From positions 248,311 to 312,310 of the forward strand of contig VZRZ01007418.1 of the NCBI GenBank assembly GCA_013398175.1: a stretch of 64,000 bases of DNA, read 5' to 3'. This document shows, piece after piece, positions 39,271 to 53,502 of the stretch (position 1 is its first letter; each line of letters opens with the position of its first letter). Both the position numbers and the translations under genes were made by a program. The DNA is from Climacteris rufus (lineage: Eukaryota; Chordata; Aves; Passeriformes; Climacteridae). The notes below the pieces were generated by a model. It was not told the DNA's origin, made no database searches, and saw only the letters and a list, made by a program, of their open reading frames with translations.

Positions 39271-42200
39271 TCAGCAGAAAGCACACATGCCCTGACTGCA
39301 CTGTGACTCTTACTGGCGTTTGAAATATGTAAGTGCAATCTGCAAATCTCATTTACACATTTCTAGATTGCATCTTAAATTAGGTAATTGGTTTTCTCCT
39401 CTCCCTTTGGATCAGTGCTGGCACAGAGAACCTCATCCTCTCAAACAAGAAAACCCGAAGCAGGGGTAAATGATAGATGACTCCTGAGCACCCCATTCTG
39501 ACATCAATCAGGGCAGGACATGAAATACCGTGAAACTGAAACTGAAAAGGTACATTCTTTTCTGCCACACTTGAAGTCAGTAATCTGAAGAGACAGGAGT
39601 CATTAGGTTTCCTTCTTTGCACGCCCTTTAGAAACCACTACTAAATTCAACCCCTAATTTACATATGGTTTCCACTGCAGTGTTTCTCTTGCAACAGACA
39701 GGTAAGGCATTATCCATAATAGGTGAAATAGTGCACATAAATATGCTGTTACCTAAGTCACTGCAGTAAATTCATACTTTAAAAGGTAAGCTTAAAAGCA
39801 CTATCATATTTAAGCAATAAGACATAAGAGGGTGTGCATATGCTGTAATAATGACACACCTTAATAATATAAGAAGTATGTCAACTATTATCCCATACTA
39901 CACACCCTGAAATGCTTCAGCATAGATCACATCTGTGTATTTAACAAATGAAATTAGGATACTTAGAAAAGATGTCTATTTAGTGGCTGATAAGCTCAAA
40001 ATGTTTCATTAAAAAAACCCAAAACATAAAGCATGCCACCAGATATTCCTTTTCGGGTAACCACTTCCAATGATCTTTTTTCATCATCAAACTGCAAATA
40101 CAGACCGTTCAAAAATACAGTGCTTCACTGAATGCATTCAGTTCGAACAAAAAGGGGTAAAAAAAGGAAGGACAGACAATTAAAAGATTCCCTTGTTTTC
40201 TGCAATTTTGAAGTGTTCTTGAAAGCTTAATGATGAGTTGTGAAAGATAAGGGACAGATAGAACCTTTAAATGAGGTCTTCAGTTTTTTTGGTTAAACTG
40301 CCTCTGCCTTTCCATTTTGACAACCCAGGAAATGGTTCAATAAAATCATCCCACTTAGGTTATCTGTATTAATTCTCACTCTGAACTAAGAGGCTGGAGT
40401 TAAGTGGTTTTAGCTGAACTCTTACACACAATACTACTTACACTCTAAAGCCAAAGTCAGCAAAAAATCTGACATTTGACTACATCCTCCTTTATAATAT
40501 CATTGTTCACCTTGGATCAAACTGAAATATTTTGGAAAATGTATAATTGAACACTTAACAGAATGCTATCTATTTAGCTTTTGACACACAAAATACGAAC
40601 ACAATCATGTTTGTGGCAGCCAGAATAAATAAGATTTAACACTGATATGCCTTCATTTTAAACCAAACTGAAATATATAAAAATATTTATTAATTGCATA
40701 TGATTCCACAGAATTTATTATTGCAAAAGGTTTTTCTCAGGCAGAGCAACTCAAATAGTTATTTCTTCAGCTAAGGCATACTAGCACAAAAAGCAACATC
40801 AACAATCTTTCAAGCCTGATCAAACTTCACAAAATTATTGTTATTTAATGTATTTCCCCTCATTTAATCGCTCTTTGGTTATATAAAATGGATACTGTTC
40901 CCCAAATCGTGAAGTTTTCACAATTGTATTACCCAAAACCAAAGAAAATTGTAGATATGTATTTATTACAATAGTCACAGTTTTCCAACTACACAGCTGG
41001 AAATGCTGCTAATCTTTTAGATGGAAGACATTCAGACATGAAATGACCAAAACACATCTTTTTAAGTAACAGTATTGATGAAAGTGTAACAAGAACCAAA
41101 TCTTGAATTTCAAAATGGAGAACTTCAAACATGCTTATATAAATGATTCAGCCATAACCAAAACCAGCAAGTGACTTTTCCAAGTAATTTTTCTTCCTCA
41201 GTGCAAACAGAGTAACTTGCTGTGGATGCTGAAAAGCTGCTCATGCAGAAGTGGCTGCTGCAAACACACATTGGCCATAGGAGCAAAATATTTAAATTGC
41301 AGGGGGGAGATGTACTCTCCACCCACTTTTCGAAAGGTCTTGCCAGTTCCTCTGCTTTTTGGGAGAAGGAGATCAAATTCAATATACAAGACATGAAACA
41401 GATATGAAAATGGTCCAACAACAAATCTTCAAAATTGCAAATGCCAACAAGTCTCTACAAGTATATTACTGGGCCAGAATGCAGGAAAATCCTTGTGAAA
41501 TAAGCTTTTCTGGTATGCAGTTATAGCAAATAATCATGAGGTGATGCAGAGAACTAGACAAATCTGGTATTCAAGGAATGTTAAAAACATTGAGGTCACG
41601 AATGCACGCTGTAACTTTAGTACTCACTTCTTATCCCATTATTTTGACATTAAATCTAATTCATTCTTCATTCTAAGCTTATAAGCCATGATTTTAATGA
41701 ACATCTCTCTTGTCCACTGCTATAACACATGTCAAAAAGGAAACAATATAGTTAAAAAATGAAGTGAGGTTGATTTTGCATATGCCATGTAGAGAACAGG
41801 AATATTGCTTGTTTTTAATATACCACATTATACCATTGATCTTTCAGTAAACTACAAAAACAGATATTCTCTCTCAGATTAAAATTCTGAATTTTTTCTT
41901 TTTTTTTTTAGAATAATGCTTCCTGCACCCCTAGCTCACAGGTAAGCCTAAGATAAAGCACCAAAATCACAACTGCACTGGGCATTTTATTACTGAAAGT
42001 ATATTTGGGTTGATTATAATCCAGTGTAATATGCTACATGAATCTGCACAAAGTAGTTACACAATCCAACCTTGTCCCACCAGTCTGTTTTACAGCCACA
42101 CCAGAATGGATTTGTGTTGAACTGCCTTTACTTCGATAAAGAGCTAAAACTTCAAGTTCTGAAGACATGGAAACCAAGGGAGAAGAGGGAGAGGGACATG

Positions 42201-45084
42201 ACCAGTAAGTTAAAGCTCATTCTTATATTAAATTCCTCACAATTTATGGCAGACAACAGAAATACTAGCAGCTCAGTAAAACAGAGGCTCATTTTCTTTG
42301 GAGGTGGGAGATGTGACTACACACTATGTATTATATTAAAATTGCTTTATTCCTAATTTTATATATATACTAGATGCTTTTGTCAAAGCAACTTGGCAGA
42401 GATTCAAATCTGAATATATACACTTGCAACAATAAAGACATTTTTGACTTGAGGATAACCAATACTGGTCAGTATCAGAGCATGATCTGCTTTTCTGATC
42501 TCCTTTGGTTGACACAAATAGAAAATCATTTCTCACCAAGTTTAAGGAGCCAGCCAGTGTAAAGGTAAGATGAGCAAGCAATTTGGGGACATGTGTACAA
42601 CAAAAATGCGGACAGAAAAGTTTTTTGAAAAGCATCAGTAGTACCTTAGTTAGAAACAAAAATTCAAGAAGAAGGGCAGGAGGGGGGGCAGGGGGAATTT
42701 GCTTTATTCTAGGGAAACATGCAGAGAGCAGGTGATATTTCAAAGTCTACAGACCTGCAAGACTTGTGATATCCAGTCAGGGAAGCTTTTGAGAACAAGT
42801 TTCAAACACCATTCAAAACAAGACTTGGGTGTCAGTGTTGTCCCTCTTTGCCTAGGTTCACTCCACAGCTCAGATTTAATTAATTGCAGGCTGAGCTAGA
42901 ACTACAAACTGTAACTTTAGCCACAGCTAAAGCCTGAACAGCCTCATCTCCAAATCTGCAAGCTGAAGCTTTAGAGATTCATACCAGCAGCCAGTTGAAA
43001 TGCTTCATTTATTACTCTATTACTGATATAGAAATAAAATTATTTTTATTCTTTTTAGTTTATGCTGGTATCCATGACAGCTAAATAAAAGCACCTGTTC
43101 AAGTGATGCTTTGCCAGTGTGTCCTTGAAAAACACAGACACTGCAACCACACATACCCCAGAGAGGTCTCTCTTAGCAACATTAAATAAAGGTCATGGAT
43201 CAGCTGCACCATTAACACTCATCTTAAAAATCTGCCTCTTCTGAAGGTTTTGGCCTGCATTTGTTTAATTCTGACATTCACAGAGCAATGAACACACAGA
43301 AAGAAGAAAACAGTTTCTTAGGACAGTCCAGGTAAACTGGTGGCAAAACTACTGATTCCACACTTGGAATTCATTACCAGAAGCCATGATCAAGGCAGGT
43401 CCCCACTCAGGAGAATTTCAGTCAAAGACAGAAGTTCATCATTTGTGACTAGCCCTAAAATACGCACTAACAAACCACACCCGAGTACAGTTACTTTTGT
43501 CTTTCTCTTAATACAATCTGTATTTTGCATATAAAAGCACATTATTTCTTTACTCTTTTACCTTATTATGACCCAAACCCAAAACTCCTATTATAACAAA
43601 TTACTATTTAATGACTTTAATTTAAAATAAGATTTCTTCAATAAAATTTTCAGTCATTTACCAAATCCACACTGAAATCAGGATCAGAACCATACCAGAA
43701 ATTATGAAATACCACATTATTAAAGAATAATACAGGAGGAAGAGGGCCATCCAAGTAGCCTAGCTACCTTTTATATATTTTAACCTGCAAGTTCATTCAT
43801 AAACTTCTTCTTTTTCCACCTACAAATGCCATGTTTTGTATAAAAGAAAACAATTTGTTACATGCTACTGGGATATAGAAAAGAGTCCAAAAAGGTTGTA
43901 CAATAAAAATTGAAAATCTGAAAGTGATTCTGCCAATTCCATGCAATTAGCCAAAAGCCAGCACCAACATGCTGCACTGAAACAAAACTAAGTAGTCTTT
44001 GCTTTATAAACACAAAAGAACATCCCAACCCCAGGATTTACAAACTGAGCTGCTTTTGAGACTTCAGTTAGTGATGGTGCTGGAGGTCAATGTGCTACTT
44101 TAGGAAAAAGAAGTTGGTAATAAGGCTCCAAGTCCTTTCCCAAGGATTCTGCATGGCACAGGCTCAGTCAGACACAGAAGTGCTGGAATCAGCTGCTTTC
44201 TCCCCAAAGCTGTGTGGGTGCTGTGCCAGGGGTATGCCTGGAGCACACACCCCTCTGCCCTGTATGGAATCTGGAAATCAGGAGTTACACCAACTGGGAA
44301 TAGCAAAGTCTCTGCACTGATCTTTCTGCTTGGCTTCAAATTGGATAACACAATGATAAAATGAGCTCTGGTACACAGAATATGCCAAATTGTAAAGGAT
44401 CATCATAAGATTTATTAACGTTCTTTTTTTTTCTTTAGTGAACACAACCAGGACACACCTTTTATAACTTACTATGAATAAGCACTTATACTGTATAAAG
44501 GCTTCTAAAAAGTTTTCAAGTTTAAAAAGCCAAGCTTTAAAACCACTGAGATGATTTAAACCAGCAGAAGAAACCTGCATCAAAACACAATAAAATTTAT
44601 GTAGAGTACAAAACTAAAAGGTTGGTCAAACTGGGGAGCTGGGGGAATATAATGATTTACAAGTACTACTGATTAGAAACTCTTAACATGAAAAGCATCA
44701 TCTTTAACTAAACACAAACTATTAACAAATTTGTTCAGAAAAAAAGTAAAATATCCTTTATTTTCTATTAATCTGTTTTCTTGAACTATTAGAAAACATT
44801 CCAAACTGATTTACAGTCATAGGAATCAACTTCACAGATAAATTATTTCTGGATTCCCAGAACACATTCAACAACCCAGTTCAAGTTTCACAATCTTGTC
44901 TCCAGCCCAATAGACTGTGTTTGATTAGATGCACATCATCTGCCTTTCTGCTCCTTCACACACCCAGGAAAAGGATTGCTTTGTGACAATTGGGTATATG
45001 GTTATAAATTCAATACACAACAGTCTTGTTTCTGGCTTTCTCCAAAACCACACAAATTCTCAGTTCTGTGCACAAACACACAGA

Positions 45085-45113
45085 AAAACCAAACCAACCA
45101 AACCAAAACCCCC
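45085..45113. repeat. Degenerate (AACC/AAACC) simple repeat
   Basis: aaaaccaaaccaaccaaacc followed by aaaaccccc: a short interrupted C/A simple repeat. Confidence 0.8.
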
Positions 45114-46987
45114 AGAAACGTCAGTCAAAAAACTGTCGAAATTACAGCATTTCAAGCATGAAAGGGGTTCCAACTTACAGAAAGCTGACAGATAATCTGT
45201 AATAAGGAGCTGAAACGAAACAAAGGAATTTTAAACAACAAACTGGTAAGTGGTTCTGAGGTAATTCAGTGGTTTACTGCATTGTTACATTTGTCCAGTT
45301 CTCTCTCTTCCTCTCTGGTAGTTACAGGAAGATGATCCAATGGTGACATAAAGTTTGCTGTAATGAACAGCCAGGGCAAACACCTGACAATTCCCCCTAG
45401 AGACCAAGTCTTATCTCTCATGGTAATCACACAGATTTCTTCATTCATCACCATTCTGATGTCCCAGTTTGGTACCTTCCCTTGGCTCTCTCTGCAGAAA
45501 AGCAAATGAGCAGGCACACAGAGAGGTGGGGCCTTCACTTTCCAGATTAACAAATCTAAGAAGAACCTCAGGAGATTATCCAAGCTATTCCCCTTTCCAT
45601 GCCACACTATTAGCCTCACACAAGTCATTCCCCGTTAGAGACAAATAATACTGCTCAAAATTTTCATTTTAAGTCACATGAGCTCCATCTTTTTAAACAA
45701 TTATTACTGTTTACACCAAGTCTCCTTTGCTAGAGAATCCATTCCATTACTCACTGTATTCTTAAAGGACAAGGAGAACAGTTTATCTTCATGTTATTTA
45801 TCATAAGTCTTTTCATCTCTAACCTCTGGCCATCTCAAAACAGTGCTTACCTTTTTTCAAAAAGGTGACAACACTGGTGAAACAGCTCAACACTGTTGTT
45901 TGTGGTGACAACAGATGGAGAACTGCAGACCTGTACACTACTAACTTAGACAGGTACACTCAACTGCACATGGCACAGGAACAACTGGAAAACAGGAGTT
46001 CGGCATAACAACAGATCTGGATGTTATAGCACACATAAATCCATCTTGATTCATTTCTGTGTGGTTGGGTCAACCCAAAAACAGAACTGCAAACCCAGAC
46101 AGTGCAGCACTTGCAGCAGTTTGAACTGACTTAGAAGTGTGCACTGGTTTGTGCCTTTCTGGACAAGCTGCTATTTTCAAACTCACATGATTTGTTATAG
46201 AATCATTCTGAAATAAATTTCAGTGATGATTATTCCAAAGTGGAATAGGTCAGGCTAAAGAACCTCCTCTGATGTTAAGGACACGTTCAGCTATTCAAAA
46301 CATGTGTCACTTTACAGCCATGTGTTGCATTCATCCAAGTTAACTTTCACATATAAACTAACACTTTTGGAAAAAGACAAAGCACATCCATAACCAGGCT
46401 ATTCATAAAGCTAAAAATAATTAAAACCATAATTTTTTTCCCCATCACTTTTCCTCTCCCATATAAAACAACAGGATTTCTGTTCTTTAGTTTTGGTCTC
46501 TGGAGATACAGCCCATTTTCATCTCATGTTTTGAGATATATGTTGCTTTCCCTTTTTAGTCAAGAGTATTTCAAGAGCTTGGAGTTTTTCTCTTTTTTTT
46601 TAAACAAGGAACAGAACATCAAACAACATTTAACACTCAAAATTCAAAACCTCCAGGAAAACCAGGGTCTCCAGAACATTTATCACAGACAAGTCTATCA
46701 GTTGCAAGGTGGAAATACCAAGACACTCACAGAGTTTTGTAAATGCTACACCACCACATGGCTTAACTGGGGGTATCAGAACGTTCTCTGCAGATTGTTA
46801 CACAAAAACCCCACAAGCAGAGACTTAGAGAGAAGTCCATGTGGCAGTATTTCCTCTAATTTTCAAAGAAGAGAAAAACATATGGAGAGGTGATAGAAAC
46901 ACTGAATCTCACACAAAGCTTAGGTAGCCAAGACCATCTCATGCAGTCAAGTCTCATTGTGGAGATGACAGATACCGAGAATGAAGA

Positions 46988-47016
46988 AAACCAACCCAAA
47001 TCATTCTGTGATTCTA
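46988..47016 (+). mobile_element. Probable CR1 3' tail remnant
   Basis: The phrase ccaacccaaatcattctgtg followed by attct matches the very 3' end of sense CR1 (ccaacccaaaccattctatg attct). Sequence to its left (46924-46987) is not clearly CR1, so this is either an extremely truncated copy or one whose body has decayed. Confidence 0.5.
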
Positions 47017-48460
47017 AAAACATCTGCACTTCTTAATAAAGCTCATAAAAATGGCTTTCTCCTCCAGAAGATTTGAAAATAGTTTAACTTAAAAAGGGAG
47101 AAAGTAGATCTTAAACCACCTTGATAATTACAAAAAAGGTTACACTTCAAGATACTCCATTGGAAGATTAGAGAGTTGAAATTCTAAACAGGTGTCACTT
47201 CAGTATTTTACCATTTCTACTAAAAATGTTGACTGTAATACAAAGTTCTCTGTTGCTGGGTTTTTTTCCAACTCAAAACAAAACAAAAAGTGGATAAAGC
47301 ATATTATTTGAACCCTTTGACAGCACTTAGTCTAAGGACTACTTACAAGTCTTTGGGTATCAATATCAAATTATTTTAGCAAATTAATCTAGAAAATCCA
47401 GAGGCCAACATCCATTCAGTAAAAGCAGTGGGATTCTAAAATCAGAATGTAACTGGTTTACAGCACAGCAGAAATGATACTGTAAAATACACCACATTTA
47501 TGGCCCTCTCAGATTTCTGGTAGAGGCTAATAAGTTAAAGAAAAGCTGAGTCCAGGAACACTTTGTAAAAAGATTCACTGCACTTTTGCCATCATCTGTT
47601 TTCCACTAACTGCTGAAAGCACCTGTACTGTAATGTAATGAGTAAATATAAGTGCTACACTGAGCTCTGCCACGCAATTGTTCATTAAAGAATTACATAT
47701 GTAATGATTCTTGAGAGGTAAAAAAAGTTGGAAGGGAAAGAAGGGAACCCCCCTCCGCCCCCAACAAAACCAAAATCTCTGCAGCTGACCAAGTGCACTG
47801 AAGGTTAAATGGATGCTGTAGACAACTCTTTATTCAGGTCCTTAAAAGCATTAATGTTGTACCAAAATTGGCTTACAGATGAGCTAGCTAAGACTGAAGC
47901 ATTTAAAGATTAACTCCCTTAAAACTTTAATCACTTCAGGCCTTAACTGTCTAATCTGTAACCCCAGTTGTCTCTTATGTCTTATTTAAAAAAAGGAGTG
48001 AAACGTTCAAGCAACAGATTTTTTTTCTCAGAAAAGATGCCTTATACCAAAGTGGCGAAACAAAAATAATACTAAGTGATCAGCACTTCAATATTAAAAG
48101 TTTTGCTTTTGACTGCATGTGTAATGATTTCCAGAGACTCTGCATTGGAAACTTCCAAAAGTTTAGGAGTTCTTTAAAACTCTTCTACTTTAAAATCTGT
48201 CCTACTTTTAAATGTCTTGAATTGAGTGCAACTCTGAAGACAAATGAGCTGGGTTTTGGTGGGGTTTTTTTCATAGCTTTTTTCCTCCCCAGCTCAACCA
48301 TGAAGCTTCAACAGGAATAAATATCAGTTAAGATCTTGGAGCTGTCACTCATAAATTATGTATGCCAAAATGAAGTGGAAATCTGTACAAAACCAACCAG
48401 GTCAGTCAAAATACAAATATACTTTGGAAGTACATAAATACCAGTCCTTACTCTTGTATG

Positions 48461-48513
48461 TTTGGGTTGTTTTTTTTTTGTTTGTTTGGGTTTGGTTTTT
48501 TTTTTTATTTCAG
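48461..48513. repeat. T/G low-complexity tract
   Basis: Runs of T separated by G (ttgtttgtttgggtttgg), flanked by T10 and T12 and ending atttcag. Low-complexity intronic sequence that mimics a plus-strand splice acceptor. Confidence 0.85.
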
Positions 48514-50929
48514 GTTAGTTGGCATTTGAAAATTGAATCCAGTTTTTCATAAAAGAAATATTTCCCATCAGTTTCAGAGTTCATATCTGAAGCTAGTCAA
48601 AGGTGCAGAAATGCTAAGCTCCACAGCAAAGACTCTACACAAAGGAGTAAAATGCAGCTTTTCTTTCTCTTTTAGTCTCATAACATGTGTAAGTGATCTT
48701 AAAATGGTTTTATTAAACAGCAGTTTTTACCAATTAAAAATAAATTTTATCACTGAAGTCATTATTTGGATAGGTGATTAGCTTGTCTAGAAATGTAGGT
48801 TAATTTCTATACTTGCACATACTTGAAATGCAAATTACTAATTCATGACACTGCTGCTACTACCACCACTGGAAACAGTGGGAAATTTCCTTCCCTGCTG
48901 CTCACAAACTGCATAAACACATTATATCCAGTTTAAACCTAAGACAATGAACCTATTTCTAGGTAAGACTTTCCTTGGCCTCATTAAGATCAGCCTCCCA
49001 ACACTGAGTAATGCAGATGACACTTAGTTTAGCTAATTTAGCCCTGGGACAAAAATGAGTTTACAGTGTAACATTACATACCAAAGCTTCCTGTAACTAA
49101 TTATGATGTCTAGAAAGTTATACAGTGGAATTAAAATTGGATTATAAATAAGAAAAATATGCAGAAATGTAAAGCTAACTCATTCAACCAACATACACTA
49201 TCAAGCATTCTTTTTACAAGCAAGAACAAGAAGTTTGATTATCCCACTTTTAAACTGCTCTATACGTCTCAGCTGACTTTACAGGGTTATTTTTAAACTT
49301 CAGGTGCATCTGAAACAACTCCTCTGAACCAAACAGACTATGGAGAAGGATACCCAAACATGTTCATTTCAAGTGTCACAGGGGGCAGCTATCAGATTGG
49401 TATGGTCTAACTGCATTCTTTCAAAAACCAATGACTTAAATGCTTTTCTGAGCCAAATATTGTATTAACTTTGAGAATGAATGTAAATCTGTCTTTACTC
49501 CTCAAACTCTGCTTACTTCCATGAACTTGAAAGAAACTCACTCTGACTTGCACTAGTCAATAAATTGCAGATGGACTGCTGTTTGTCAGTAAACTGAAGA
49601 TGCTCAGATTCTAAACTGAAATAGTTTCTTATATTTTTCTTGAATAGCCCACAAGAGGTTCTAGCAAATCAAAGAGCATTTTATTGCTTCTGAAGTAACA
49701 CTCAACATGCACAATATATAATATTAAGAAATATCCTATCTTATTCTCAGTTATATCACAAAATTCAAGAAATAGTAGTAAAGCATGCAGGTCCTTAGCA
49801 GCTACTGTAATCATCAATAATCCATCACAAAAGACTTCAGGTATGTTTCACAGCAGTTTGCAGGTGGCTTATCACAGCTTCTGCATTCAGCTATAAACAG
49901 AACAAAAATTAAAAGCTGTGAAGCCTTTAGTGAAATGGCAAATGCAAAGGCTGTAAAGTTAATAAAAATCTCTTTAGGTAACTTGAGGAGATGCAGACAA
50001 GTAAGAGGTCTGAGAAGACACACCGAGACCTACTGACAGCATCATTCCCTCAACAGAGACTCGTGGCTTTCTGTGCTTACCACTAACAATCAGAAGACAC
50101 ATTGACTGAACAAGAGAAATTAAAGCACTTGACTTGAACAAAATTTAATAAATTTATATTTCCATTGAATTTTGGACAATGTGTTTACTCCCAATTTCAT
50201 GTGTGTGTGATCAGAACATAGCTATCATGCTGCGCACATAAAAATAGACACAGTTTAAGAAACTCCTAATCCTTTAATACAGAACACATATACACCAAAC
50301 ACAACATTCTTCAGTGAAGTTCAAACTGCAATTACATCTTATAATGACCCAATTCTCTACATATTTGTGTCAAATTACCAAACTACAAATACAGTCAAAG
50401 TAAAAGTTAAAACTGGGTTGTCATCTTTCCTAGAGATTATCTCAAAATGATCCCTTTTCACTCAGTCAAGGGCAGGTCCAGAAGACACAGCTTTTCCCAT
50501 GGGAGCACATTTTTCAAAACTGGGGTCAACAAAAATGAAAAACATTACTTGAGGTGGTTTTATTATTTAACTTGATCTACACAGCTCCACTCCTTACATT
50601 GTCTTAATTTATGTCTCAGAAACCTAATCACATGAATTCAAGCCCAGAAGGACGGGGGGCATGCAGGGCTTGGCAGAGACAAAAACCCTAAAAAAAACTC
50701 TCAGAGGGTTTTTGTCCATCAGTTTTTGGCTGGAGCTAGGACTAAGGACACCAAGCACAAGCTACAGAGATCACAAGGGGTCCAAGCAGGCATTTTCCAC
50801 CTTAAAGCATTACAGCTTGAGGGGTGGGGGTGTGCACAAGTCTTTTCCACTAATTCTCCCTTGTCTTGTTTCATAAAATGCCATTAACAACATGAATAGG
50901 AAGCAACCATTAGATCTTTTAGGGACACA

Positions 50930-51074
50930 TTGGAGTTCCCACTGCTGAAGTTTTTGAGATGAGACTGGGCAGGGTGGTAGACAGTCTCAGCTATGCTTCC
51001 TTTCCCATGAAAACTTGGACCAAATCATGTTTCCAGGTCCTTTCCAACCTGGGCTGTTCTGTGATCCTGTGATC
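50930..51074 (+). mobile_element. CR1 3' end fragment, sense orientation
   Basis: A short sense CR1 3' end, recognised by tttgagatgagactgggcag and ggtcctttccaacctgggct, then the terminal repeat tctgtgatcctgtgatct. It is more diverged than the copy at 59153-59363 and strongly 5'-truncated. Confidence 0.85.
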
Positions 51075-53416
51075 TGTGACCATATCACCCATTATATGCA
51101 ATGCAATGTTATTTGAAAAAAAAAGTTAGAAAAATCCCACACCTATCTAAATTCTCAGGCAAAGAATTCACTTTACAAAAGACCTGAGAGAGGTGTGGGG
51201 GGGGAGGTCAGTGGCACACTGAGATCATCACCAATAATCAGCTGAAGGACTTCAAAGCAGGAGACCTAACTTAGACAGAAGACAAGATTCAAACATCAAA
51301 TCTCCCTTCAATCCTACCAACAAATAGGAGAAGCTTTGGCCTTTTTCCTTCACAAGAACACAGCAAAGAGGGCTTGGCATGTTTTTCAGATACAAACCAT
51401 TGCTTTTTTTTTTTCCATTTAACAGGAACCATGTAATTCCATATAGAGCTTTCAAAGGAGAGGAAGCACATTTAAGAGTATTTTAACCAAACTACTCATA
51501 GAACTAAGTGCTATTAATAAATATGTCTCTCATCAGTCTCATATACATTTGTCAACCATCCTATTCTTATCTCTTTTCCCATCTCTTTTTCCTCAAGGTT
51601 TGCCTGTTACCCCCTCAATGATACTAAATCTGCCCTTAAAGTGACAAACAGAACATGGTAACACAGTTTTCCTCTTTCCTTTCCATGAATTAATGGTAAT
51701 GCATGTTAGACTCGTCCAAAACCTCAGAAAAAACTTCCTGCCAAAATCTGACTTTCATAAGTGATTTACTTTAGTACTTGATCTTTGCAGTATCTCTAAC
51801 TCCTCAATCTTCATTAACTAAAATTTTATATACCACACTTGGAAAGCAGATCAAAATTTGACTGATTTTGCCAACTGGCTGAATCGATGTTCTTAAATGG
51901 TCAGATTTTGTTGTATTTGGAAAGTTTAATCTTAATGGCTTTGCCTAATGAGTCATTTGAGAGCTGATACTAAAATAATGTTTTGTTCCATCAAAAAAAA
52001 AAATTATTCCTTTAGAAAGGTATTTCTTGTAGTACGGAAATGTCACCATTAAACTTATACAGGAGATAACACTTGGGGACAGATTAAGCCTCACTGCTTT
52101 AAGAGAAGCTGTGCTTTTTTACTTCACATCATCACTGGAAGTCAGACACGTTGCTTTCGCTGAACTAGGTAAGGAAGATTTGTATGACAGTGTAGCTCTC
52201 AGCATGACTCAGGCTCCAGTTCTTTAATACAAGATCAAACCACCTGCTTGAACCTCAGAGCTTCCCCCGTTGCAGCACAGCACTGCATTGCCAAACGTGC
52301 TGTTATGCAAGGGCACCACAAAGGCTGCAACTCCCATCACGTGTGTGAGAAATCGTGCTCAGCTCAGTGATCAGTGCATGACAAGCCCTGAAACACCAGG
52401 CTGGTGCTTGGCTGTGAAGAAATGAAACCACAGCAGCGAGGCAGACGAGCGCCCGGTCGCGTACACCAGCTCAGTGAGCAAACGCACCTCCGTGCGCCAG
52501 GGACAGAGCAGCAAACACCGAGATGCTGTTCCCCCTCCTGCATGGAGAGTACAGCACATGGCACAGGCAGGTCGTGGCTCAGCAAGGAGCTGAACACTGC
52601 TTGAAAGGTATCACACCGGCAAAAGCTTGCTCCCTTCGCTGGATCTGCGTAATGAACTCAGGGAAGAGTCAGTGTCTGTGCTCTCCAGCTGGTTTTGCCC
52701 CGCAGTACAAAGACTTTGATTGCAACATTTCCTAGGGGCCATCTCCCCCTCTAGCTCATCCTGTCCCAGAAATCGCTAAGTTCACAGCAGTACAAGTTTC
52801 ACTCTGACTTCTCAGAAACCTCATTTGGAGAACATGAGCGCTGTACTCCATTTCTCTTCAGGATTTTTAGAGGCAGTTGTTAGGGAATCCCTCATCCGGA
52901 TGAACAAGATACACCTCTTCACTGCATCCCACAGTATGAGACCAAGGAAGGGAAAGAAGCAGCACCTTGCAAATTCTGTTTTTGAAAGAGATCCCTGCAC
53001 ACCTGCCTTGTTGACCATTTTAACCACTTCAGTTTATTGGGATATTATATTCATTTATTTTTGAATCTACAATATACACATCTGTAATTATTCGAACACG
53101 ACAATGAAAAAGTCATCTGCCACCTGAAGGATGCTCACAAAACCACTGTCACACAAATAAACATTTCTCTTAAATACACTGATTCTAAGTTTGCAGCAGA
53201 CATTTATTTATATTCTAGGAATATTTATTTAGCTGAACATACCAGAACAAATTATTTTCTGTTAGCCAAAATTATTATTCTTAAAGTTATTATCTACCCC
53301 CTCTACTCACATAACTTTTACCTGTTCCCTGTTGGGTTTAATAATACATGATGGCAGATTATCTTCCAATTGTATGTGAAAGAAAATAAAAATTACAAAA
53401 TGCAATGCAAACTTAC
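51075..53416. other. SBF2: SBF2 intron 2, donor-proximal part
   Basis: Contains the CpG-rich patch at 52260-52740 and otherwise ordinary intron up to the donor gtaagt of exon 2. Confidence 0.7.
52260..52740. promoter_or_regulatory. CpG-rich patch in intron 2, possible intronic promoter or enhancer
   Basis: By hand count there are about 19 CpGs in roughly 450 bases, densest at 52434-52530 (gaggcagacgagcgcccggt then cgcgtacacc). Flanking intron has few. It lies about 0.7-1.2 kb downstream of SBF2 exon 2 in the direction of transcription. It matches no CR1 or other repeat that I recognise. It could be an alternative promoter, an enhancer, or an old GC-rich insertion. No splice-supported coding exon was identified in it. 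Confidence 0.35.
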
Positions 53417-53502
53417 CAACTCTATTCCCTGTGGAAAAGGAGTGTCTTCCCAGTCCTTCTGTGGAAATCTTTGTATTATTTTCCCCAAACCTTCTGTTGG
53501 TC
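53417..53502 (-). CDS. SBF2: SBF2 (MTMR13) coding exon 2, start of uDENN domain
   Basis: SBF2/MTMR13 is a catalytically inactive myotubularin-family protein. It has an N-terminal DENN module (Rab guanine-nucleotide exchange, reported for Rab28 and Rab21), then GRAM, pseudophosphatase and PH domains. It partners with MTMR2 in phosphoinositide and endosomal control, and loss causes Charcot-Marie-Tooth type 4B2. The exon is 86 nt: two bases completing a split codon, then 28 codons ending at a codon boundary. The translation contains GLGKIIQRFPQKDW and DTPFPQGIEL, which match SBF2 rather than the paralogue SBF1, whose equivalent reads roughly QGQILQRFPEKDW. The donor is GAGTTG|gtaagt (53411-53416 on the plus strand). 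The acceptor is a tandem cagcag preceded by a short T-rich tract and a possible branch site (taact, about 53522-53526). The residues PTEG just before the conserved core differ from the mammalian SGEG. No frameshift or stop is present. This is an internal exon, with no start or stop codon in the window. Confidence 0.93.

Larger units (their letters stand above)
39271..50929. other. SBF2 intron 2 sequence, long repeat-poor stretch
   Basis: About 11.6 kb with only simple repeats and one possible CR1 tail (46988-47016). The longest open frames (42336-42743 minus, 45266-45628 minus, 46531-46893 plus, 120-135 codons) are of a length expected by chance in a window this size and show no family motif. 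Confidence 0.6.

Noticed and set aside
42336..42743. Minus-strand open frame of 135 codons
   Set aside because: No recognisable domain, unusual composition from low-complexity intron, no splice context; the length is compatible with chance.
45266..45628. Minus-strand open frame of 120 codons
   Set aside because: No recognisable family motif and no splice or promoter context; treated as a chance frame.
46531..46893. Plus-strand open frame of 120 codons
   Set aside because: Composition typical of translated AT-rich intron, no family motif.
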